Shown piece by piece: positions 1 through 5,478 of a stretch of DNA of 6,954 nt. The position numbers and the translations under genes were made by a program. The notes beneath the pieces were generated by a model, which searched no databases, was not told the origin of the DNA, and saw only the letters and a list, made by a program, of their open reading frames with translations. Each line of letters starts with the position of its first letter. Positions within the stretch are counted from its first letter, which is position 1. Source of the DNA: Opitutia bacterium UBA953 (GTDB lineage: Bacteria > Verrucomicrobiota > Verrucomicrobiia > Opitutales > UBA953); contig DBCR01000042.1 of assembly GCA_002293125.1 (NCBI GenBank), positions 1 to 6,954 on the forward strand. The letters are read 5' to 3'.

Positions 1-867
1 GGCGGCATCGGCGCCGGCAAAGGCATCGGCTCGGGCGGTGGCCGGAATTTCGTCTCGTTGTTCGGCATGAAGGGTGCCGGCACCAACGCTAGCGGACTCA
101 TCGGCACGCTCTACGACCTCAAGCAGACCGCCGATCGTAAGCCCACCTCGGCCGCGCCGGCGAACACCGGCATCGCGCCCTACCGTTCGTCGGTCCGCGA
201 TTTCCTGGAGAGCGGCTGGAGCGCGGGGCGCCTGCAGAGGTTCTTCAAGTCACCGGACAAGCTCGTCTCCGGCCAGCTGTTCATCACCAGTCGCTCGGCG
301 GATGACGCCCCTAAGGCGTTTGAGGTCGAAAAGATGATGAAGCCTTCTCGTTGGGTCGTGCACTACCGCTGTTACGTCGAAGTGCCCAACTCCCTGCCCT
401 TCCGCTTCGTCGGCTCCGGCGACGACTTCCTTCTCGTGCGCTGGAACCGGAAGATCGCCCTCGATGATGGCTACGAGACGTACTTCTCTGGGCGCGATGG
501 CAACTACCGCGACTTTGACGTCAAGGTCTCAAAGGAGTATAAGATCAACCGGGCCCCTGGGAGCCTGCATCGTCTTAAAGCCGGTCCATGGATTCAAGTG
601 ACCAAGGGCACCAAGGTGCCGGTCGAGGTACTCATCGGCGAGACCCCGGGCGGCGTCTTCGACTGCTACCTCGCGATCGAGGTCGCGAAGTCCGGCACCA
701 AGGTCGACGGACAATACGTAGGCGAAGGAAAGCTGAAGCTGTTCCGCTGTAACGCGGACCCGTTGCCCGCCGGAGTCGGCCGGGACAAGCGCGGCCTCGA
801 CATCGACATGGAGGCGAAGGGCTGGATCTTCAAGGTGACACCCGACTCCAATACGTTCCTGCGCTAG
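1..867 (+). CDS. PA14-like domain protein, 5' end missing
   Basis: The reading frame is open from base 1 to the TAG at 865-867, so the gene begins outside the window. TTG at 58 and ATG at 67 are possible starts, but the codons before them encode a Gly-rich segment (GGIGAGKGIGSGGG) that looks like genuine protein. At least 288 residues are present. After the Gly-rich lead comes a short TLYDLKQT block (106-129). A region follows in which aromatic beta strands, the FRFVGSGDD stretch (400-426) and a later W-x-R-K-I-x-L-D pattern resemble the core of PA14 carbohydrate-binding or adhesion domains. I recall similar proteins, with a Gly-rich lead followed by a YDLKQT block, from Verrucomicrobiota. 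Their function is unknown to me; a surface or secreted role is only an inference, and no signal peptide can be judged because the N-terminus is missing. The gene converges on the minus-strand lactonase gene and shares stop-codon bases with it. Confidence 0.72.
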   Translation, partial: GGIGAGKGIGSGGGRNFVSLFGMKGAGTNASGLIGTLYDLKQTADRKPTSAAPANTGIAPYRSSVRDFLESGWSAGRLQRFFKSPDKLVSGQLFITSRSADDAPKAFEVEKMMKPSRWVVHYRCYVEVPNSLPFRFVGSGDDFLLVRWNRKIALDDGYETYFSGRDGNYRDFDVKVSKEYKINRAPGSLHRLKAGPWIQVTKGTKVPVEVLIGETPGGVFDCYLAIEVAKSGTKVDGQYVGEGKLKLFRCNADPLPAGVGRDKRGLDIDMEAKGWIFKVTPDSNTFLR

Positions 868-870
868 CGC
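861..870. other. Palindromic overlap of two convergent stop codons
   Basis: GCGCTAGCGC is a perfect 10-bp palindrome. Its central CTAG supplies TAG on the plus strand (865-867) and TAG on the minus strand (864-866), so two convergent genes end on top of each other with no intergenic space. The symmetry does not extend beyond 10 bp and no U-tract follows on either strand, so it is not a convincing intrinsic terminator. Confidence 0.9.
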
Positions 871-1697
871 TTACCGGCGAAGTAGAAGCGGGCGCAGTTA
901 CCACCGAAGAGTCCGGCGCGCTCGGCGTCGGTCAGTCCAAGGGCGTAATCGTCAACGAGACGGAAGGCCTGCTCGTAGTTGCCAGCAAAGAGGCAGACCG
1001 GCCAGTCGGAGCCATACATCAGGCGCGACGGGCCGAAGGCCTCGAAGACCGTGTCGAGATACGGACGGAACTGCTCGGCACGCCAGGCCTGATGGTCGGC
1101 CTCGGTGAGCATGCCCGAGACCTTGCAATGCACGTTCGGGAGTTTCGCCAACCGGCGGAGCTGGGACTTCCACGGCTCGATCGCGCCGTCCTTGATGTGG
1201 GGCTTCGCGATGTGATCGAGCACGAAGGCCTGCTGCGGGAAGTTCTCCGCGAGCCGGATGGCGGCCTCGAGCTGCTTCGGGTAGATCAGGATATCGTAGG
1301 TCAGGCCGTGCGCCTGGAGCTTCGCGATCCCGCGCTGGAAATCCTTGCCGAGCATGAAATCGTCGTCGGGCTCTTCCTGGACGACGTGGCGGACCCCGAC
1401 GAACTTCGGGTGGGCGGCGAGACGGGCGAGGTCGGCCTCGACGCGATCGGAGCGCAGGTCGACCCAGCCGACGACGCCCTTCACGTTCGCGTGCTTATCC
1501 GCGAGGGAGAGAAGCCAGTCGGATTCGCCGACCACCTGGCGAGCCTGGACGGCGATCGAGCCTTCGAAGCCGAGCGGCTGCTGCAGCGCGGCGAGGTCTT
1601 CGGGCAGCCAGCTGCGGTGCAGCGGCGAGCCCGGCGGGATCCACGGGTATTGCTCCGCGTCGTACGACCAGAAGTGCTGGTGGGCGTCGAGGCGCAT
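864..1697 (-). CDS. L-fuconolactonase-like amidohydrolase (COG3618 type)
   Basis: A 277-residue protein of the amidohydrolase TIM-barrel superfamily, close to the usual length of the L-fuconolactonase/2-pyrone-dicarboxylate lactonase group. Visible landmarks are the N-terminal HxH metal motif (DAHQHFW, H6 and H8), GVRHVVQ around residues 101-107, VLDHIAKP with H162, and YGSDWPV with D231, the conserved acid of the family. Known members hydrolyse sugar lactones such as L-fucono-1,5-lactone to the open acid in the cytoplasm. The upstream mutarotase and sugar dehydrogenase genes support that role, although L-galactono- or L-rhamnono-lactone cannot be excluded. It is the last gene of the cluster. 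Its ATG lies 4 bp after the TGA of the zinc dehydrogenase, with no clear Shine-Dalgarno sequence, which suggests coupled translation. Its TAG lies in a palindrome shared with the stop of the convergent plus-strand gene. Confidence 0.88.
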   Translation of the reverse strand: MRLDAHQHFWSYDAEQYPWIPPGSPLHRSWLPEDLAALQQPLGFEGSIAVQARQVVGESDWLLSLADKHANVKGVVGWVDLRSDRVEADLARLAAHPKFVGVRHVVQEEPDDDFMLGKDFQRGIAKLQAHGLTYDILIYPKQLEAAIRLAENFPQQAFVLDHIAKPHIKDGAIEPWKSQLRRLAKLPNVHCKVSGMLTEADHQAWRAEQFRPYLDTVFEAFGPSRLMYGSDWPVCLFAGNYEQAFRLVDDYALGLTDAERAGLFGGNCARFYFAGKR

Positions 1698-1701
1698 GAC
1701 G

Positions 1702-2730
1702 TCAGACCACGTCGACGATCGCCTTGATCACGCCGGACTCAGGCTTGAGCCAGGTCGGGAAGGTCGCGATCAGATCGTCGAACTTCGCGTGGTGCGTGAT
1801 CCAGGGCTTCGTGTCGATCACGCCGTCCTCGATCAGCTTGATGATACGGGCGAAGTCCTTCGAGAGGGCGTTGCGGCTGGCCATGATGGTCAGCTCGCGA
1901 CGATGCAGGTGCGGGGCATGCGGGAAGGTCAGCTCCTGCTGCGTGATGCCCACGTAGACCACGCGGGCAGCGAAGGCCGCGTAAGCAAAGCAGGCGACCA
2001 TCGACTTGTTGCTGCCCGTGGCATCGATCACCACATCGGCGAGCTGGCCGTTCGTGAGGGCGGCGAGCGCGGCGACTTCGGAGCCGTCTCCCTTGGCCTG
2101 GATGACGCCGTCCACCTTCATGACGTCCGTGCAGAACTTCAGGCGATCGGCGTTCATGTCCATCACCACGCACTTCGCGCCGGAGACCTTGACGAATTCC
2201 ACGGCCGAGAGCCCGATGGGGCCGGCGCCGATGACGAGGACCGTCTCGCCGGCCTTGGGTGCGGCGCGATCGACGGCATGGCAGCCGATGGCGAGCGTCT
2301 CGACGAGCGCGAGCTGGTCGTAGGAAAGTTTCGTGGAGATGTGCAGCTTGCGGGCCGGCAGCAGGAACTTCTCCGCCATGCCGCCGTCGCACATCACGCC
2401 GAGCGTCTGATGGTTCTCGCAGCAGTTGGTGAACCCACGGCGGCAGCTATAGCACTTCTGGCAGTTGATGTAGGGCTCGACCGAGCAGCGGTCGCCGGGC
2501 TTCACGTTGGTCACGCCTGGGCCGACCGCGAGGACCTCGACGCCGAGTTCGTGGCCGGGGATGCGCGGGTAGGAATAGAACGGCATCTTGCCGAGGTAGC
2601 CTCCATAGTCGGTACCGCAGATGCCGATGCGGTGGACGCGGACGACCGCTTCGCCGGCGGCGGGGGCCGGCGGCTCTGGAATATCGATGCGCGTGAACTG
2701 CTGCGGCTGGTCGAGACGGATGGCTTTCAT
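1702..2730 (-). CDS. Zinc-dependent medium-chain alcohol/polyol dehydrogenase
   Basis: A 342-residue MDR-superfamily enzyme of normal length. The GroES-like N-terminal domain carries the catalytic zinc ligands C38 (GICGTD), H60-E61 (PGHE) and E144. The structural zinc lobe is intact, with C90, C93, C96 and C104 in C-x2-C-x2-C-x7-C spacing. The Rossmann domain has GAGPIG at 168-173 and an acidic D191 at the end of the second strand, which favours NAD over NADP. The C-terminal part (IMASRNALSKDF, then PESGVIKA near the end) resembles the L-galactonate 5-dehydrogenase/RspB/threonine-dehydrogenase-like branch, so oxidation of L-galactonate, L-fuconate or a related acid is a reasonable guess. The exact substrate is not readable. 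The gene starts 4 bp after the TGA of the aldo/keto reductase. An AAGGAG lies 13 nt before its ATG, further away than is ideal, inside the upstream gene's last codons. Confidence 0.9.
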   Translation of the reverse strand: MKAIRLDQPQQFTRIDIPEPPAPAAGEAVVRVHRIGICGTDYGGYLGKMPFYSYPRIPGHELGVEVLAVGPGVTNVKPGDRCSVEPYINCQKCYSCRRGFTNCCENHQTLGVMCDGGMAEKFLLPARKLHISTKLSYDQLALVETLAIGCHAVDRAAPKAGETVLVIGAGPIGLSAVEFVKVSGAKCVVMDMNADRLKFCTDVMKVDGVIQAKGDGSEVAALAALTNGQLADVVIDATGSNKSMVACFAYAAFAARVVYVGITQQELTFPHAPHLHRRELTIMASRNALSKDFARIIKLIEDGVIDTKPWITHHAKFDDLIATFPTWLKPESGVIKAIVDVV

Positions 2731-2734
2731 CTGC

Positions 2735-3667
2735 TCAGTTGTTCTCCTTCAGGCCTTCGAGGTGGCCGAGGTTCTTCACCGGGGCGAAGATCGCGAGAAC
2801 TTCGGCAAGGAGCTGATGGTCGATCGGTTCTGCGGCCCACTTGGCCCAATTGCGGATATTGACCGGATTGGCGCTGCCCGAGACCGTCGTGGTGATGTCG
2901 GGATGCAGGAGCGAGAACTGCAACGCGATCTTGGCGATGTCGCTGCCCTTCGCGGCGCAATGGGCGGCGGCGGCGCGGGCGGCGGCCTTCACTTCCTCGG
3001 GCTCCTTGAGCCAGGCCGGGAGCGGGGCGTTGGTGAGAAGACGGGCGCTGAAGGGGCCGGCGTTCATGACCCCGATGCCCTTGGCCTTCAGGTAAGGCAC
3101 GGACTCGTCGGAGAAGCGGGTGTTCTGGAGCGTGTGCTGGTTGTAGCTCAGCACGCAGTCGACCTCGGCCTGCTCGCAGATGAACTTGAAGATCTTCTGC
3201 GGGTAGCCGCTGAAGCCGATGGCCTTCACCTTGCCGGCCTGCTTCGCCTTGCGGAGGGCCGGGATGGTCTCGTCGACGATCTGCTGCATCGGGACGAACT
3301 CGATGTCGTGGCAGAGGATGATGTCGAGGTGGTCGGTGCCGAGGCGGTGGAGGGAGACGTCGATGCTCTCCGCGACGCGCTTCGCGCTGAAGTCGAAGTG
3401 CTGGAGGTCGTAGCGGCCGAGCTTCGTGCAGAGCTTATAGCTGTCGCGCGGGACGCCGCGGAGGGCGATGCCCAGGAGCACTTCGGACATGCCGCGTCCG
3501 TAGAAGGGCGACGTGTCGATGAAGTTGAGGCCGCAGTCGAGGGCGACCTGGACGGACTTCAGCGCGTCATCGAGGGCGACGCTGCGGAATTCCTGGCCCA
3601 GCGACGAAGCGCCGAAGCTGAGGATGGGGAGTTCGATCCCGGTCTTGCCGAGGGTGCGAGTCTTCAT
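2735..3667 (-). CDS. Aldo/keto reductase, L-galactose/L-fucose dehydrogenase-like
   Basis: A 310-residue aldo/keto reductase with the full catalytic tetrad: D51 and Y56 (FIDTSPFYG), K82 (CTKLGRY) and H120 (LCHDIEF). Several segments match what I recall of plant L-galactose dehydrogenase: FDFSAKRV, SIDVSLHRLG, CHDIEF, QIVDETIPAL, VLSYN, and the closing APVKNL. The family oxidises the anomeric carbon of L-galactose, or of its 6-deoxy form L-fucose, with NAD(P)+ to the 1,5-lactone. That fits the neighbouring mutarotase and the lactonase two genes downstream. L-Rhamnose or another aldose remains possible. The gene lies 11 bp after the mutarotase stop and its TGA is 4 bp before the zinc dehydrogenase start. 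The bases before the ATG (ATTTCCACACC) contain no Shine-Dalgarno match. It is presumed to be a soluble cytoplasmic enzyme. Confidence 0.9.
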   Translation of the reverse strand: MKTRTLGKTGIELPILSFGASSLGQEFRSVALDDALKSVQVALDCGLNFIDTSPFYGRGMSEVLLGIALRGVPRDSYKLCTKLGRYDLQHFDFSAKRVAESIDVSLHRLGTDHLDIILCHDIEFVPMQQIVDETIPALRKAKQAGKVKAIGFSGYPQKIFKFICEQAEVDCVLSYNQHTLQNTRFSDESVPYLKAKGIGVMNAGPFSARLLTNAPLPAWLKEPEEVKAAARAAAAHCAAKGSDIAKIALQFSLLHPDITTTVSGSANPVNIRNWAKWAAEPIDHQLLAEVLAIFAPVKNLGHLEGLKENN

Positions 3668-3678
3668 GGTGTGGAAAT

Positions 3679-4125
3679 TCAGGCCGTGCGGCAGCCGACG
3701 GTGAGGAGCACGTTACCCCAGAGGGCTTGGTCGCCGGTCTGGATCGTGAGGATGTGGTCGGCGGATTCGACAGCCTTGTAGAAATCCCACTTCAGGACCG
3801 GCTGCAGTTCGAGCTTCAGGCCGGCGGCCTTCACTTCGTGGCGGAACTCAGCCCACACGGGCGGCTCACCCTTCTGCGCGTAGGCATCGTCCGGCGGGAT
3901 GCCCATCGTGTTGACCGCGTCGACCGGCACCGCGCTGAGCACCGCGCGCAACACTTGGGCGACGGTGGGGATACCTGGGGAGAGATTAAGCGAGACCAGC
4001 TCGGCGTTCGGGCCCTTCTTGCCCCAGACGGGGTAGTTGCCGTCGGCGATCAGGATGACCGAGTGATGGCCCGCACGGGCGAGGACTTCGGAGATCTTCG
4101 GATGGATGAGCTGGTGCTTGAGCAT
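3679..4125 (-). CDS. fucU: FucU/RbsD-family sugar mutarotase
   Basis: The protein begins MLKHQLIHPKISEVLARAGH and has 148 residues, near the roughly 140 of L-fucose mutarotase. The frame is open 67 codons further upstream (to 4326), but that extension overlaps the preceding gene, is rich in Arg, Ser and Pro, and precedes the family's typical N-terminus, so ATG at 4123-4125 is chosen. The family's His and Asp are present as H20 (RAGHH) and D28 (IADGNYP). The C-terminus shows the expected DFYKAVESADHILTIQTGD followed by WGNVLLTVG, which corresponds to the FYERAQKA...TGE...YGNILL end of FucU. These enzymes interconvert alpha and beta pyranose anomers, supplying the form used by the next enzyme. 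FucU is favoured over RbsD because of the neighbouring fuconolactonase-like and sugar dehydrogenase genes. The start is 4 bp after the TAA of the TIM-barrel gene and has no Shine-Dalgarno sequence. Confidence 0.87.
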   Translation of the reverse strand: MLKHQLIHPKISEVLARAGHHSVILIADGNYPVWGKKGPNAELVSLNLSPGIPTVAQVLRAVLSAVPVDAVNTMGIPPDDAYAQKGEPPVWAEFRHEVKAAGLKLELQPVLKWDFYKAVESADHILTIQTGDQALWGNVLLTVGCRTA

Positions 4126-4129
4126 GGTC

Positions 4130-4948
4130 TTAGCGGGGTAAGTAGGAGCGGATGGCCTTGATCGTCTGCGCGGAGGCGGCGTCGGAGTCAGGCAAAGGAA
4201 GGATCTCTCCGGAAAGATAACCGGCAAAGCCGATATCCTTGAGCGCGGCGATGACGGAGCCGGCGTCCGTGTGACCGAAGCCGATCGCCTGGCGATTGCT
4301 ATCGGCGAAGTGGACGTGGCCGACATGGCGGCCGCAGGCGCGGAGCGTGGCGGCGTTCGAGACCTCCTCGATATTCATGTGGAACAGGTCGCAGAGCAGC
4401 TTCACGTTCTTGACCTTACGGGCCTCGAGGAATTGGGCGGCGTCGAGCTGACGGTTCAGGAGATTCGTCTCGTAGCGGTTGAGAGGCTCGTAGAGGAGCG
4501 GCACGCCATAGCGGACGGCGTGGCCACCGAGATCGGTGAGCGCCTCGGCCAACCAGGTGAGCGCCTGTTCGCGGGAGACGTCGCCCTCGGCCTTACCCTG
4601 CATCGAGCCGATGATGGCGGGCGCCTGGAATTCTCCGCCCACGTCGATGATCGCGCGGATGAATTCGCGGGCCTGCGTGCGGATGGCAGGGTCGGCGTGG
4701 GTCAGGTGCCACTTATGGACGAGCCAACCGCCGCCCGTGCCAAAGGCCGCGGCGGTGAGGCCGCGCTGCTTGAGCAGGGCGTGAAGCGCCGGGCGGTCGA
4801 TGGAGGCGGCGGAGGGGGCGAAAATCTCGATCGCATCAAAACCCAGCTTCGCGGCGGAGGCCGCGGCTGATTCAAGGCCATCCCAATAGACGAAGGGTCC
4901 GCCCTTGGCTTGGGCGACGAGTGAGACCGTGATCGCAGATTTAATCAC
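4130..4948 (-). CDS. TIM-barrel sugar isomerase/epimerase, tagatose-3-epimerase-like
   Basis: A 272-residue AP-endonuclease-2/xylose-isomerase-like TIM barrel. The four metal ligands of the ketose 3-epimerase/hydroxypyruvate isomerase group can be assigned: E154 (LLYEPLNRYE), D187 (LLCDLFHM), H213 (HVHFAD) and E248 (LSGEI). Additional active-site positions E160, H190 and R219 also match. Spacing follows D-tagatose 3-epimerase with a constant shift of about two residues, from memory of that enzyme. The expected reaction is epimerisation or isomerisation of a ketose or keto-acid. The substrate is unknown, but the operon points to an intermediate of L-fucose or L-galactose breakdown. The start is GTG at 4946-4948, encoding MIKSAITVSLVAQAKGG; no in-frame ATG fits better. 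This is the first gene of the sugar cluster. An inverted repeat ends three bases before the GTG, so no normal ribosome-binding site is free. Confidence 0.87.
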   Translation of the reverse strand: MIKSAITVSLVAQAKGGPFVYWDGLESAAASAAKLGFDAIEIFAPSAASIDRPALHALLKQRGLTAAAFGTGGGWLVHKWHLTHADPAIRTQAREFIRAIIDVGGEFQAPAIIGSMQGKAEGDVSREQALTWLAEALTDLGGHAVRYGVPLLYEPLNRYETNLLNRQLDAAQFLEARKVKNVKLLCDLFHMNIEEVSNAATLRACGRHVGHVHFADSNRQAIGFGHTDAGSVIAALKDIGFAGYLSGEILPLPDSDAASAQTIKAIRSYLPR

Positions 4949-5040
4949 AGGGGAACTCTGCCCTTCACGTGAAGGAGGGGCAAGTTCCGCTTAAATGACT
5001 TTAAACGAAAAACGGAGCGGAGAGGCCGAGAAGCGGCAAC
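4949..5040. other. Intergenic region between atpC and the sugar operon
   Basis: The 92 bp between the atpC TAA and the GTG of the TIM-barrel gene are the only sizeable non-coding stretch in the window and must hold any operon-specific promoter. Besides the large inverted repeat next to the GTG, there is an AT-rich island at 4991-5012 in a GC-rich setting. It includes an imperfect dyad at 4988-5007 (TTAAA, loop TGAC, TTTAA, flanked by CG on both sides with one mismatch). A run of five U in the minus-strand RNA (5008-5012) follows the GC-rich sequence 5013-5040, but that sequence forms only a 3-bp stem. A standard intrinsic terminator for the atp operon is therefore not evident. No confident -35/-10 pair could be assigned. 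Confidence 0.6.
4952..4988. promoter_or_regulatory. Inverted repeat with perfect palindromic core before the sugar operon
   Basis: The outer arms pair GGAACT (4952-4957) with AGTTCC (4983-4988) and TGCCC (4959-4963) with GGGCA (4978-4982), leaving one bulged base at 4958. Inside lies CCTTCACGTGAAGG (4962-4975), a perfect 14-bp palindrome centred on CG. An even palindrome with a central CG is the usual shape of a LacI-family operator, but other dimeric regulators fit too. In the minus-strand transcript the same sequence could fold into a hairpin ending three bases before the GTG at 4948 and limit ribosome access. Whether it acts as DNA, as RNA or as both cannot be decided from sequence. Confidence 0.5.
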
Positions 5041-5472
5041 TTACTCCGTCATTCCCTGCGAAGTGCGACCCTTCACGAGGCGCTGCACCAAGGCGAAGCG
5101 GAGAATCTGCTCCATCTTCGCGATCTCGACCGGGTCGATATCCTTCTGACCACGGGCGGCCTCGACGGCTTCGCGAGCACGCGCTTCGGCGGTCTCGACG
5201 GCCTTGAGGTCGATCTTCGATTCGTCGATGGCGGCTTCGGTCACGACCGAGACCTTATCGGAGACGACGCGCACAAACCCTTGGTCGATGGCGAGGCGGC
5301 TGATCTTGCCGTCGATCGTGAGGATGACTTCGCCGGCGGCGATGATCGCGGTGATGGGCTGGTGGCCGGGCAAGATGCCGATGCTACCCATGGCGGTGGG
5401 CAGGGTCACCTTGTCCGCCGTGCCTTCGTAGGCGCGGCGGTCAGGGGTGACGATTTCGACCGTAAGGGACAT
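5041..5472 (-). CDS. atpC: F-type ATP synthase subunit epsilon
   Basis: A 143-residue protein matching the F1 epsilon subunit in length and architecture. An N-terminal beta sandwich (about residues 1-85) opens MSLTVEIVTPDRRAYEG, with the hallmark GILPGHQP at 32-39 and a DQGFVRV strand near residue 63. A C-terminal helical hairpin follows (about 88-140), rich in Ala, Glu and Arg (AEARAREAVEAARG). Epsilon sits in the central stalk with gamma, couples rotor and catalytic head, and can inhibit ATP hydrolysis through its C-terminal helices. The ATG lies 6 bp after the atpD TAA, in the usual beta-epsilon order, so the two are surely co-transcribed. Only AAGAAA precedes the start, which is not a Shine-Dalgarno sequence. 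The next co-oriented gene begins 92 bp later and is unrelated to ATP synthesis. Confidence 0.96.
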   Translation of the reverse strand: MSLTVEIVTPDRRAYEGTADKVTLPTAMGSIGILPGHQPITAIIAAGEVILTIDGKISRLAIDQGFVRVVSDKVSVVTEAAIDESKIDLKAVETAEARAREAVEAARGQKDIDPVEIAKMEQILRFALVQRLVKGRTSQGMTE

Positions 5473-5478
5473 GTGCGC

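Noticed and set aside
861..870. Bidirectional terminator at the convergent gene junction
   Set aside because: The palindrome is only 10 bp with no room for a loop and no U-tract on either side.
1345..2862. 505-codon open frame on the plus strand
   Set aside because: It lies antisense to the lactonase and zinc dehydrogenase genes, both with intact catalytic motifs. The translation is Arg/Asp/His/Ala-rich with no family resemblance, typical of a GC-rich shadow frame.
2621..3781. 386-codon open frame on the plus strand
   Set aside because: It is antisense to the aldo/keto reductase. The product is a low-complexity Glu/Val/Ala/Asp-rich sequence, a mirror of the real codon usage.
4126..4326. 67-codon N-terminal extension of the mutarotase
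   Set aside because: It overlaps the TIM-barrel gene in another frame, is Arg/Ser/Pro-rich, and is absent from the FucU/RbsD family, whose N-terminus matches the ATG at 4125.
4271..4870. 199-codon open frame on the plus strand
   Set aside because: It is antisense to the TIM-barrel gene with no recognisable domain; a shadow frame.
5013..5040. Possible intrinsic terminator of the atp operon before the U-run at 5008-5012
   Set aside because: Only a 3-bp stem (CGG/CCG) can be drawn in the minus-strand RNA, too weak to call.
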